Shown piece after piece: positions 35,530 to 47,478 of a DNA stretch of 64,000 nucleotides (position 1 is its first letter; every line of letters starts with the position of its first letter). A model generated the notes under the pieces. That model searched no databases, was not told the origin of the DNA, and saw only the letters and a program-made list of their open reading frames with translations. Made by a program: the position numbers and the translations under genes. The DNA is from Forficula auricularia (Eukaryota; Arthropoda; Insecta; Dermaptera; Forficulidae). The stretch is taken from contig JALMQS010000089.1 of NCBI GenBank assembly GCA_024734495.1, positions 1,545,990 through 1,609,989 of the forward strand, read 5' to 3'.

Positions 35530-35765
35530 CAAAAGGTTTGTGTTCGCAACCGGTTGATTTTCCCGCAAAATTGCCCCTCCCTCCTAGGGGACCGTTACAA
35601 CCCCCCAGATTCGCCCTTTTAGCGTCGTTAACTCTCTTCCTCCCATACATAGAGCTCTAGCAGCAATCAATAGCGGAAACGCGACACAACCCTAAGCCAA
35701 ACCAGCCGCATCGCATCCCTTGCATACCAGCCTCCATTCAGGATTAACTAGTAGCGCACAGTGGT
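35530..35765. other. GC-richer island of unknown nature
   Basis: Distinctly higher GC than the surroundings (for example ctccctcctaggggaccg and ccaaaccagccgcatcgc). No open frame, RNA fold or repeat end was recognised. Confidence 0.4.
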
Positions 35766-35979
35766 CTAATATATTAAATTATTTTTTGATTTTACTAATA
35801 TAATATTAGAAATAACTGCTTATACGTCGGATTAAAATAAACAAAATTTTTTTTATAGATTAGATTTTTATTCCTTTCACTATGCCGGTTTATCTAAAGT
35901 AGCGGTATTGGAATGGACTATCAAGAAATACAATTTGTGAAATTTTTTTAAATCAATAATTTTTCATATCTCATTTTTA

Positions 35980-36720
35980 CTTTACCATTCAGGGTATGGT
36001 CAAATATTGTAATCGTGCATGAAAAAAGTGGGTTTTTTTTCCTTTTTTTTTCGAAATATCTAAAAAACGGCTGAAACTATTTTGATTAAAAATATTGAGC
36101 GAAACCATGGCATTTCGCTCTACAAAAAAGCTCTAATAAGTGAACATCGAAAAAAATTATATTTTTCGAGATAATAATTGTTTTGTCAAAATGTCTGTTA
36201 GTTAGTCTGTCTGGTTGTCCGGTTGGGTGTCCGTTAGTCTGTGCGTTACCAAATTTTTGTGAACGAGCTAGCTCAAAAACTAGTTTGAATATCGAAACCA
36301 AATTTCACATGTAGTTTTGGTTCATTGAGATTAAGAGCTGGTTAGATTTTGGAGCATATAGACCCAAAATTAAGGGGGGTGGAAGGGGGGGGGGGGGTTA
36401 AAAATTAAAAATCTAGGCTATTTGAGCAAACACAACCAAATTTTGTAAATAATCAGTGCGACCCCAGAAGTCAAAAAATGGAAAAACTAACCGCCGAAAA
36501 TGGGTGGGAGGTCAAAAAATGAAAATATAAGCTCTTGTTCCAAACTCAGCCAAATTTTGTATACATAATCAGTGTGCACACAGTAATCTAAAAATGCACA
36601 AACTAACCCCCCCCCACTACATGATTATAAATAATTTTATTAAATATTAAATATAAGTGAGTGGCCAGGTTATATGGTAAAGTTAAGTGGATGGCCACAT
36701 CAGAACACGCCAGCTTATTT
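35980..36720 (+). repeat. Family A repeat, copy 2
   Basis: Full-length, with ends cattcagggtatggtcaaat and gatggccacatcagaacacg, and a G-tract near 36386. Related most closely to copy 1. Confidence 0.85.
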
Positions 36721-36942
36721 TTGAAAATATAAGGGAGCGACAGATTAAAATAGATTCAAACATAACATATTTATTCCGGATTATTGTCTGTTTTTTGAAT
36801 CATATTAGCGAGAGAACAAGTCTATCAAAATATAAATTATGGTATATAGTCTATTAATAATAACTCATTATACGACATATAATCAGAAATTTTTTTAGAG
36901 CTGGAGGTGGGGCAAAATTATTTTTTAAATAAAATTAATATA

Positions 36943-37105
36943 GGTAATTAAGTGGATATTGATGAGGCAGTCCAAAAAAAGAAGAAGATAATTCACACTA
37001 TCTTTTTATTCATTTTATGAATAAAAAGATAGTGTAAATTATCTTCTTCTTTTTTTGGACTTCCTCATCAATATCCACTTAATTCACTCATCATCCGTCT
37101 CCAAA
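36943..37105. repeat. Foldback family E, near-perfect hairpin
   Basis: Arms of about 75 bp (ggatattgatgaggcagtcc and complement) are nearly perfect with a minimal loop at tcattttatgaa. It lacks the CTGAAGA core seen in the 3829-4132 copy. Confidence 0.9.
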
Positions 37106-37169
37106 AATTACTCCAATCTTATTAATATAGGTATTTTATAATATAAAAATATTGGAAGTTATTATTATT

Positions 37170-37308
37170 AAATTAGGGAACGAAGAGAAGACTTTTTATT
37201 ATAGACAAAAGTATCAGCCGGGATTCGAACCCGGGATCTTCGCATGTGCGCTGCGATGCCTTCATAAGAGGCTTAGTTCCTATCCTCTTGGCCACTGAAC
37301 CCCGAACT
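37170..37308 (-). mobile_element. tRNA-derived SINE, second type
   Basis: The - strand has ggggttcagtggccaagagg (A-box-like) and a perfect B box region cccgggttcgaatcccgg (37216-37233), then ctgatacttttgtctataat as the body. The tRNA part is longer than a normal tRNA core and no CCA-ready acceptor stem is seen, so it is treated as a SINE. It differs from the SINEs at 6916 and 25187. Confidence 0.7.
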
Positions 37309-37406
37309 CAAGCTAATACAAATGTCTATATGAATTTGGAATTTCATTTTTATTTAATCTTTAATCTCATCCTCGCTCATTTTTGCAGCTCTGTAGTGGC
37401 CGGACT

Positions 37407-37740
37407 ATTATTAAACTATATTCAAACGCCTCCCAATCTATGACAAACCCAAAGGTCGAAAATAATTTTTTCTTTACCGCGGAGCGCAATCACAACTAGG
37501 CCGAGTCGAAAGACAATTATAAATTAAATTAAATTTGGAACGTGCGAAGATCCCGGGTTCGAATCCCGGCTGATCTTTTTGTCTATAATGAAAAATCTTT
37601 TCTTCGTTCCCAAATTTAATTTAATTTATAATTGTCTTTCGACGCGGCCTCGTTGTGATTGCACCCCGGGGTAAAGAAAAAATTATTTTCGACCTTTGGG
37701 TTTGTGATCGATTGGGAGGCGTTTGAATATAGTTATTATT
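37407..37740. repeat. Palindrome with a SINE tail at its centre
   Basis: Arms of about 130 bp (37407-37536 and 37611-37740) are inverted, sharing aacgcctcccaat, cccaaaggtcgaaaataatt and gaaagacaattataaattaa. The centre (37538-37610) is a + strand partial copy of the SINE lying on the - strand at 37170-37244, so two inverted-repeat systems interlock. Confidence 0.85.
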
Positions 37741-37965
37741 ATTATTTTCCTCCATAATGTGTATTAATGAGAGTTTATAATGGGAATTGAGGACTTTCAA
37801 ATGAATTGATATTTTTATGTGTAAAAATTGATTCCGTTCCATTGTTCTAAAACAGTGTTGTCTGATTCTGAAACTGTTTGTCTAATTATACGTTCTGTGA
37901 ATATGCCAAATTTTTTGAATTTTTGAATTTTTGATGGTCATTGGTAACAGAGATAAAGAAAAAAA

Positions 37966-38817
37966 GCTGACGTGTTCTGATGTGGACATCCACTTGACTT
38001 TATCATACAATCTGGCCCCTCTCTTATATTTAATATTTAATAAAATTATTTATAATCATGTAGGGGAGGTGGGAAAGTTTTTCCATTTTTAGACTCCTGG
38101 GGTCCCACTGATTACGCATACAAAATTTGATTAAGTTTGATACAAGAGCCTATATTTTCATTTTTTGAGCCTACACCCCCCCGCCCCATTTTGGGCGGTT
38201 AGTTTTTGAATTTTTAGACTTCTGAGGTTCCATTGATTATGTATACAAAATTTGGTTGAGTTTGGTACAAGGGCCTAGATTTTCATTTGTTGACCCTTAC
38301 ACCCCCCCCCCCATTTCGGGCGGCTAATTTTTGCATTTTTAGACTTCTGCGGTCCCACTGGATATGTATAAAAAATTTGGTTTAGTTTGCTCAAATGGCC
38401 TAGATTTTTAATTTTTAACCCACCTCCACCCCCCTTAATTTTGGGTCGATACGCACCAAAATCTAATCAGCTCTTAATCTCAATGGACCAAAACTACGTG
38501 TGAAATTTGGTTTTAATATTCACACTAGTTTTTGAGCTAGCTCGTCCTCAAAATTTGGTAACGCACAGACTAACAGACAGACTAACTAACTAATTAACTA
38601 AGAGACATTTTGACAAAACAATTATTATCTCGAAAAATATTTTTTTTCGATGTTCACTTATTAGAGTTTTTTTGTAGACCGAAATTCCATGGTTTTGCTC
38701 AATTTTTTTAATCAAAATAGTTTCAGCCGTTTTTGAGATATTTCGAAAAAAAGAAGTAAAAAACACATTTTTCATGCACGATTACAATACTTGACCATGC
38801 CCTGTATGGTAAAGTAA
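37966..38817 (-). repeat. Family A repeat, copy 3
   Basis: Reverse orientation, from agctgacgtgttctgatgtg to ccctgtatggtaaagtaa. It has an internal direct duplication of a segment around tgattatgtatacaaaattt with C-tracts. Confidence 0.85.
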
Positions 38818-39096
38818 TAATGTATTTTAGACGAATGTGTGATGTAACTATTTGAAACTCTGAAGAAGTCAGCACAAAAACTTGTCGTTAATTCCCATTA
38901 TAAACACTCATTAATTGGAAGTTAGTTAATTAAAGTATGAAAGTACGGAGGGACTCCATGGAGTACCCCTCTGGGTGCGACCTTAATAATTATGATTATC
39001 AAAACACTCTTAAATACTTAAGAACCTTTTACAGTACCTATATATTATTTTATATATTTAAATTAATTATATTTTAAAAAATAATAGATGCAATTA
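38818..39096. other. Unassigned sequence
   Basis: No supported feature. Confidence 0.5.
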
Positions 39097-39869
39097 AATT
39101 TTTACTTTACGATACAGGGTATGGTCAAGTTTTGTAATTGTGCATAGGAAAAGTGTTTTTTTTTCGCTTCGTTTTTTCGAAATATCTCAAAAACAACTGA
39201 AACTATTTGGATTAAAAAAATTGGGCGAAACCATGGAATTTCGGTCTATAAAAAAGCCTTAAAAAGTGAACGTCGAAAATATTATATTTTACGAGATAAT
39301 AAATGTTTTGTCAAAATGTCTATTAGTACGTTAATGCGTTATCAAATTGATTATGGACGCACTAGCTCAAAAACTAGTGTGAATATCAAAACAAAATTTC
39401 ACATGTAGTTTTGGTGCATTGACATTAAGAGCTGATTAGATTTTGGTTGAAATCGAACCCAAAATTAAGAGGGGGGGGGGGCCTTAAAAATTAAATTTAT
39501 AAGATTTTCAAAACTAAAGGATCAAGAAAAATGAAATATACTATAAAATGAACTTATAATGACGAAAAGATTTTTATTTTTTCTGGAGCCAAAGTTGGGG
39601 GGGGGGGGGGAGAGGTAAAAAATTAAAATCTAGGCCCTTGGAACAAACTCAACCAAATTTTGTATCCATTCCAATTTGGGGCAGTTAGTTTTTTTTATTT
39701 TTAGTCTTCTGGGAGCCCACTGAGTATGTATACAAAATTTGATTGAGTTTAGTCCAAGGGCCTAGATTTTCATTTTTTGGCCCTCCTCCCTAAATGATTA
39801 TAAATTATTTTATTAAATATAAGAGAGGGGCCAAGGGTATGGTAAAGTCATGTGGATGGCCACCTCAGT
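39097..39869 (+). repeat. Family A repeat, copy 4
   Basis: Contains the family words and two long G-tracts (about 39470 and 39596). The start tttactttacgatacaggg is intact and the end is diverged. Confidence 0.85.
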
Positions 39870-40353
39870 TAATTTATAGATGAAATGATTATTTTTTCTG
39901 AGTAATATTAATTACAAAATACTTCATTTCGAAAATATATTTTATGAAAACCTTTCCCGTCATTTTAATAATAATGTTATGAAGATCAGTGTAAAATCAA
40001 ATCAATAGTTGAGTATATAATGATTACTAAAGATTTATTTTTAGCATCGTAAATATAGGATGATTCGATGCCATTTCCAAAAAAGTCCTCTCCTTCATTA
40101 TCCTTTTGTGAAACTGTATACTTGAAATCGAGAATTTAAATCTCTTGAACGCGCATTTGGTATAGGTATAAGAATAGAAAATAAAGATTAAATATATGTA
40201 GGTATATAAAAAAGTCTGACCTTTATGGCTCCCTTGAACTATAAAGCTTATATGCGATCTCATGATTCAGATATACTCGTATGTCTCATTAAGCTACTGG
40301 CTTTTTCAAGTGCGTATCCAGGAAAAGCGACATGTTTTAATCATATTATAAAT
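39870..40353. other. Unassigned sequence
   Basis: No supported gene or element. Confidence 0.5.
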
Positions 40354-41242
40354 CAGTGGTCGCCAACCCGTCGATCCCGAGCCCCAGTAGCTCGCAAAGG
40401 AAGTTCTGGTAGCTCACATGATATTTTAAATTTTAATAAATTATATTTAAAAAAAAATAACGCTTCTAAAATAAATATAATAGTGAAATGAGGTGAAAGT
40501 CTGATTTTGAAATGTTGATGATTTTCCTGATTGTTGATGATCATTTCTACTTTTAGAAGTGTTTTGTGTTTTTACATTGTTCAATTTTACTTTTGTCTTA
40601 AATTATTTTTATAGAGAAAAATTTGCAATTTAAATAAACAAAGTTTTCATTGAGGCCATAGATAAAATTACATATATACATGCTAGTAGAATACATAAAC
40701 AAACTACAGTAAAGTTAATATAGGCTTACTGCAGTTTGCATGTTTTTCATATATATAACATGCAGAGATCTAGCTTTGCCCACAACAGTCCAGAATGATC
40801 AGATAGATGAACATGATAATTGTCAGCTCCTGTTTTGGATTTGTGTTTATATTGGGGTTTATTATTGTGACTTTTTTCCAAATTATGATGGTAGCCAATC
40901 TCATTGATCATGTATTTTTATCTGCACATGTTTTTGTTTAAAATAGTGTTTACTTTTTTGTTGGCTTTTATTAAAATTGTATGTTATTATTTCTGGGTTT
41001 TAAAATCTGTTTATTTTTCCTACTACCCATGATTGGTAGTTGTGGATGTATTTATGTACACGTTTCACTGTTATTAGTTTATTATTAGTATGTATTGCTA
41101 ATAATATAAAATAAATAATGTATGTCTAATGTTAACTGTGTGTTTATTTCATTTTAGGTTGGCTTACGTCGCTCACCATCAGGTAGCTGACTGCTTCATT
41201 CTAAAATCTATCAGTAACACATTGTAAAGGTTGGCAACCCTG
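40354..41242. mobile_element. hAT element, non-autonomous
   Basis: Ends CAGTGGTCGCCAACCCGTC and AGGTTGGCAACCCTG form a hAT-type inverted repeat (about 15 bp, imperfect). It is 889 bp, and no clean 8-bp duplication was seen, so the copy is old. Open frames inside are not transposase-like. Confidence 0.7.
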
Positions 41243-41369
41243 CTCAAATTTCTATTTGTTAGTATCCTGATGTCCTTAAACCTTAGTCCACTGTTAAACC
41301 ACTCTGTAAACATATTTTAAAAACTATAAAGATATAAAGTTGAATGATAACAGTCAGGCTTAAAAAAAA

Positions 41370-41555
41370 TAAATTATTGGATAAAAAATACTTTGGTAGG
41401 TTTCAATATTAAGATATAAAAAATAAAACGAATTTATTTTTAGAGAATCTTTAATCTCGATATATATATTTCGGTGACTAACCCAATTCAGTGAAAATAA
41501 GAAAAGTGAAAGTTCCATCAAAATATTTTTTATCCAATAATTTAAAAAATGTTTC
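41370..41555. repeat. Foldback with damaged hammerhead-like core
   Basis: Arms aaattattggataaaaaata and complement. On the - strand the centre reads CTGAATT, then CACCGAAATATATATATC: the palindrome and GAAA survive but the CTGANGA box does not. Confidence 0.75.
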
Positions 41556-41598
41556 ACCAAGTACCAACACCAAATTCCTTAAAAACTATTTAAAAAAA

Positions 41599-42225
41599 TA
41601 AGCTGACGTGTTCAGATGTCCATCACTTGCCTTTACCATACAACCTGGCCCCTCACTTTCAAATAATATTTGCCAAATTATTTATATTCATGTAGGGCAG
41701 GGGGAAAGGATATTTTTACTTCGGGCGTTAGTTTTTGCATTTTTGGACTTCTGGGGTCCCACTGATTATGTATACAAAATTTGGTTGAGTTTGCTCAAAT
41801 GACCTAGATTTTTAATTTTTAACCCCCTTCCACCCCCCTTAATTTTGGGTCGATAATGCCCCAAAATCTAATCAGCTCTTAATCTCAATGGACCAAAACT
41901 ACGTGTGAAATTTGTTTTAGATATTCACACTAGTTTTTGAGCTAGCTCGTCCACAAAAATTTGGCAACACACTGACTAATAGAAGACTAATTAACTAACA
42001 GACATTTTGACAAAACAATTATTATCTCGAAAAATATAATTTTTTCGATGTTCACTTATTAGAGGTTTTTGTAGAGCGAAATGCCATGGTTTCGCTCAAT
42101 TTTTTTAATCAAAATAGTTTCAGCCTTTTTTGTGATATTTCGAAAAAAAAGAATGAAAAAAACAACAACACCTTTTCTTCATGCACTAATACAATACTTG
42201 ACCATACCCTGTGGTGGTGGAGTAA
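41599..42225 (-). repeat. Family A repeat, copy 5
   Basis: Reverse orientation. Ends ataagctgacgtgttcagat and ccctgtggtggtggagtaaa. The C-tract segment is shortened. Confidence 0.85.
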
Positions 42226-42539
42226 AAATGTTTTAAAATTAACAGTAATATGCAATAAGATCTTCAATTGAAAAAAACCTGTTATAAAAATGAACATGTT
42301 ATAAACCTACAAGGACGGCTCGGGGGTCATTTGACCCATCTGCAAACGCTTGTTATTACTTGACTTTAAGCGGTTCATATTTATTTATTTTTATTTTTTA
42401 AATTATGACTATCATACTCTTCGGATAAGTCTATTTTTAGTTTTTCGGGATTTCCCCATAGGCTTTTAAAAAAATTATATAATCAAAAATATTCTCAAAA
42501 TATATATAGAGATTCTTTTTACCCTGTATGAGCAACAAC

Positions 42540-42870
42540 TTACCATTTCACCGAAAAATCTTACTTCCAGATGAAATTCTTAAATTGCAAGACTTGCAAG
42601 ATCCAAGTGCTCAACCTCAAGTAACTGATGATGTAATGATGAAAACAATGAATTACAAAGTGCTGCTTTGTCCAGAGACATTTTATTATTGAAAGAATGC
42701 TCGAGCAACTTTTGAGAATCTCACATTTTCAAAAACAAAAGATAAATTCATGAAGCGTTTTCGATTTGATTTAAAAAATAAACTACTTGAGCAAAGGATT
42801 CAAAATGATAGATTTGTTCTTGTATCTTAGCTTTGGAACAAATTTATGAGAAAACACCCTCAACAAAATT
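42540..42870 (+). pseudogene. Possible decayed coding fragment, unrecognised
   Basis: A + strand frame reads PFHRKILLPDEILKLQDLQD, then DDVMMKTMNYKVLLCPETFY to a stop, and beyond it ARATFENLTFSKTKDKFMKR. This is more protein-like than random AT-rich DNA. It is broken by stops and no family is recognised. An old transposon gene is the likeliest source. Confidence 0.25.
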
Positions 42871-42879
42871 CCTGTCTGT

Positions 42880-43508
42880 CTGTCTGTATATATGTTTTCG
42901 TGGGATCCGCGAAAAGTTGCTCACGATTCACGTTAAAACGGCTGAAGGGATTATTATGAAATTTCATATTTGGATCAGATGTATTCTAACTTAAGTTTAT
43001 AACGTTTTGATTTTTTGATATTTTGACCCCAAAGGACGTTGGGGGGGGGGGGGCGCACGAATGGAAATTATCAAATAACTCCTAAAGTATTAATTCTACA
43101 GCAGAATTTTCTTATCAGCAAAGTTGTAGGGGATGTGATTTCTGACAACTTTTACATAAAAAATTCCCCCAATAACCACCCAAAAAGGGGGTGAGGGGTG
43201 AAAAAATGTAAATTTTTACCCTTGGAGCAAACTCAACCAAATTTTGTACACAATCTGTGGGCCACTAGAAGGCTAGAAATGCAAAAACTGGGTGCGGGGA
43301 GGGGGGGTGCAGGGGGATACAGTGTCAGGGTGGTAGTGTGGGGCGTGGGTGGTGCGGGGTTGCTGGGTGGGTTTCTGGTGGTGGGGGTCCAGGGGACGTG
43401 GCGGGGTGCAGTTTCGGGGTGGTGATGTGGGGCTCGGGTGCATAGTGCGGGGGTGGGGTGCTGGGTGGGCAACAAGAGGGGCGCCGAAGGCGGGCCTTGC
43501 AGCTAGTT
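42880..43508. repeat. G-rich repeat, copy 1
   Basis: Starts near a tctg microsatellite (42872-42888). It contains a G-tract at 43040 and, from 43270, an imperfect G-rich array built on gtgggggtccagggg. It ends ggcgggccttgcagctagtt. A second array with a matching end lies at 57770-58085. A short 3' CTAG-T end would fit a Helitron, but this is a guess. Confidence 0.6.
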
Positions 43509-43611
43509 ATATATAAAAACAAATAAAATAAATACATTTCCTTCTGTTAAATTCCGCAAACTTTTCTCTATAAAAATAATTAAGATTAAAAAGTAAAAAA
43601 ATAAATTATAT

Positions 43612-43783
43612 TAAAATAAAAACTAAAATACACACTTCTAAAAAGTACAAAATAATGTAATACTTAATCAAAAAGCGTGGGGCACTTTGTCGAAATTAAT
43701 TAAAAGTACATGTTTCTGCGCCTCACACTTTTTGATTACATTATTTTGTACTTTTTAGAAGCGTGTTTTTTAGTTTTTAAAAT
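43612..43783. repeat. Foldback family G, copy 2
   Basis: Arms aaaactaaaatacacacttc and gaagcgtgttttttagtttt surround agtacaaaataatgtaat. This copy is uninterrupted. Confidence 0.85.
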
Positions 43784-43984
43784 ATTTTATTACTTATTGT
43801 TAGTTTTGTAATAAATATAGCATAGGAGGCACATTTGTAAATCCGCCTATTTGTGGGGCTGTGCACATTCCCTGACCTGAAGCGGCCACTGAATACAGGA
43901 TATTGTACGTTTCCAAGTAAGAGCCTCTGAAATCGGAGGAAAGAGGCTGTTGTATATGTTAATCCGATGTTATCGGGTTGTTTT

Positions 43985-44750
<766 letters not shown>

Positions 44751-45639
44751 TTTTTTTTATTATTTTTTTTTATGATATTTCATACATCAACCAATCCCTG
44801 ACCCGAAACATGGTTTTATGAATATAAAAATTTAAAAATATATGTCACTGTTATATATCATACGAGACCTAGTAAAGAAAGAATGGCAATATATATAGAT
44901 ATATAGATATATTACTAATATGAAATTTAAATGGCTTGCTCCTTACTGGATATGTTGGATTAACCACTTGAATTAATAAAAATTTACTAAAAAGAAGCAA
45001 GTGAATTTTATTCATCCTTTAAAAATATATATAGGTATTATTCCTAAGATTTTTTTGATAGTAGAATCAATAATAATAAAATATAAGTCATAATAATATC
45101 ATTAAGTATTATTTATCCAATTAAATTATAATTAGGTATTTCAATTTGTTTTATAAATTTCTCAAATTAATTTAATTATAATTTTTTATAGATTAAATAA
45201 ATGTTAATTACCTACACAAGTTTGCGATGAAAAAAAGTTTTTTGAACAATTTTAGGTGATTCTGACAGATTTCCGGCTGCCGAAACCGAAAATGATTTTT
45301 TTGTTTTTGTTTTTTAAAGATCAATTACATTTTTTTTCACTAAGCAAGAATCAATGACAGTAAAAATATAAATGGGCTCACCCTTTTCGGGCAATAAAAA
45401 TATACTTACTAAATCATATCTAGTCATCGGCGTCTTAAAGAATAAAATACTAAAATACTAATTTTTGACTAAGATACTCAAATTTGAAAAGTGAAAAACG
45501 AAGAAATGAGGCTCTTATATTCTGACCTGTAAAAAAATTCTTTTTAAACATATCTATCTGTGTATTGAAGAATAAAAAAAAAATTGCCAAAAACTTAATT
45601 TTTTACTAAGAATAGGGGATTAAAATAAGTAAATAAACT
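44751..45639. other. FAM135 first intron, AT-rich
   Basis: No exon or element was recognised here. The GC island fades by 44750. Confidence 0.5.
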
Positions 45640-46604
45640 AAAAATCCCCTCCCCTAATTTGGATTTCAACAAAAATCTAATCAACTCTTAATCTCAATAC
45701 AAAAAATACATGAGAAATTTATTTTTTGATATTCACTTGAGATAGAGACTACACAAAATTTGGCAGTGATGGATTTACGCCCGTAAGGCCCTGGAGGCTA
45801 AAATTGATAGGGACGCCAAAATTTTATTGAGGCAAAATTTGAAGAATGATTAACATTTAAAAATAAATTTGGCTTAGTTTTTGCTGTGAACATACTATAT
45901 GAACAAATTTCAGTAAAGTATTTATAATAATTGTTAAAGTGTTAAACAAAAAATATATTAAGTAATTATTAAATTCTTAAACAAAAAGTTTCTTAAGAAG
46001 AATTGATTCGTGATAAAATATTAGAAAGTTTCAAAACAATTAGTATTTTGGTATCATTGTAGATCCTACGCTTGATAATGGACACGTATTATATATGTGG
46101 AAATGGTGAAATACTAGAGTGATTTTTAGAATGTATACCAAATACTGGTCATAAAGCTAAAGATATTGATAATGTTTTAAACGCTTTAAAAAAATGCTCT
46201 TGACATAATGAACTGCCTTGGTCATTCTGATGATAATCCAAGTAATATGTCAGGTAGGCACGATTAGATGTTTGATTATAATAATTACCACTATATTGCA
46301 AAAATGACGCCTAGGATGCTGTCGAACCTAAATCTGCCACTGAAATTTGATAATGTGCTTACTAACACACTGACAGATATTCTGACAAAATAATTAATAT
46401 CTCATGAAATGTAATTTTTTCGATGTTCGCTCTATAAGACTTTCTTTTAGACCAAAACGCTATGGCTTGGCTCAATTTTTTTATCAAAAGAATTTCAGCC
46501 GTTTTTGAAATATTTCGAAAATACTAAGCAAAAAAAAAGACTTTTTTCATGCACGATTACAATACTTGACCATACCCTGTATACATGGTGAAGTAAAATA
46601 TCTA
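45640..46604 (-). repeat. Family A repeat, copy 6
   Basis: Reverse orientation and diverged, split by the hAT element at 45764-46342. The end caataccctg-like ccataccctgtatacatgg is intact. Confidence 0.75.
45764..46342. mobile_element. hAT element with 8-bp target duplication
   Basis: 579 bp, ends CAGTGATGGATTTACG and CCTAAATCTGCCACTG. Duplication aaatttgg (45756-45763) and aaatttga (46343-46350), one mismatch. No transposase frame. Confidence 0.85.
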
Positions 46605-46639
46605 AAATATTTAATTGGAAAGTTTTTATTTTGCCGAGA

Positions 46640-46800
46640 TGATTGTCTGTGCTAAGAGTGCTAAGAAAGAACAAAATTTTTAATATCCACGCTATTATTA
46701 TTATTATAAAAAAAGACTGATGATTAAGGCCAAGCCTTCGAAACTATAGTATCAAACAAACAAATAATATATATACATATCAATGGCTGCGAATCCCTAA
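46640..46800 (+). mobile_element. Hammerhead-bearing element fragment
   Basis: Begins near tttgccgagatgattgtctg and includes the intact core at 46717-46751. It lacks the inverted second arm seen in the other copies. Confidence 0.6.
46717..46751 (+). ncRNA. Hammerhead-ribozyme-like motif
   Basis: CTGATGA, TT, a stem AAGGC/GCCTT, C, GAAA, C-TATA-G, T, A. Core bases are complete, with cleavage expected after the A. Helix I shows only two clear pairs (GA/TC), so folding strength is lower than in other copies. Confidence 0.45.
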
Positions 46801-47478
46801 AATTTCAAACATTTAGAGTATTTTCATAAATATCGACTCTAAAATTTCAGGAGGATCTTTAAATTTTCAAATTATTATCCGTTATTTCAAATATTTCTAT
46901 AAAAAAATTTTGTTTTGAAAAGTATATTGGTTCTCGAAATGAAATAAAATTGTTGCATAGTTTCAAGGGGCAATTAAAATGAATGATTTTTTCAAAAAGG
47001 GTGGGTATAGAAGGTTTGAACTCCCTGCCTGGTTATCTTCCAGTTCAAGCATGTCAAAGACAAGTCGAGAAGAGTTTTAGTTGAATAAAAATTGTTCTTG
47101 CTGAAGAACTAATAAAATAGAAATAATACAAAAAAGGAATGAATAAAGATGATTCGAGAATCTTTGCACTAATCCATTTCTAAGACCTCTCAATATATAA
47201 GATCGGAAATAACTAAGAGTGCTATATGTTAGATAAGTCATATAGCTTGCTTATAGCAATAGAATTAGGAGAAATTTAAGATTTTCTTATAGGACAGGAT
47301 GATTCATTGTGGAAAATGGTCGATTTCCATTTCAGGGACTGTGAAGTTTAAGACACAAGATTTAATTTCTGACTCCTTAAAGCAGTAGGTTTGGAGCAAA
47401 GGTCGCAAAATATATTTAAAAAAATCATAATGTTAAATTTGAATAATAATAATTTTTATAAAAAAAAAAAATAAATAA

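Noticed and set aside
37205..37308. Functional tRNA gene
   Set aside because: A and B boxes are present, but the acceptor stem does not close and a SINE body and tail follow. An inverted partial copy lies nearby.
43198..43537. Proline-rich and glycine-rich frames
   Set aside because: Same explanation as for the 57.8 kb array: low-complexity G-rich DNA with no conserved domain.
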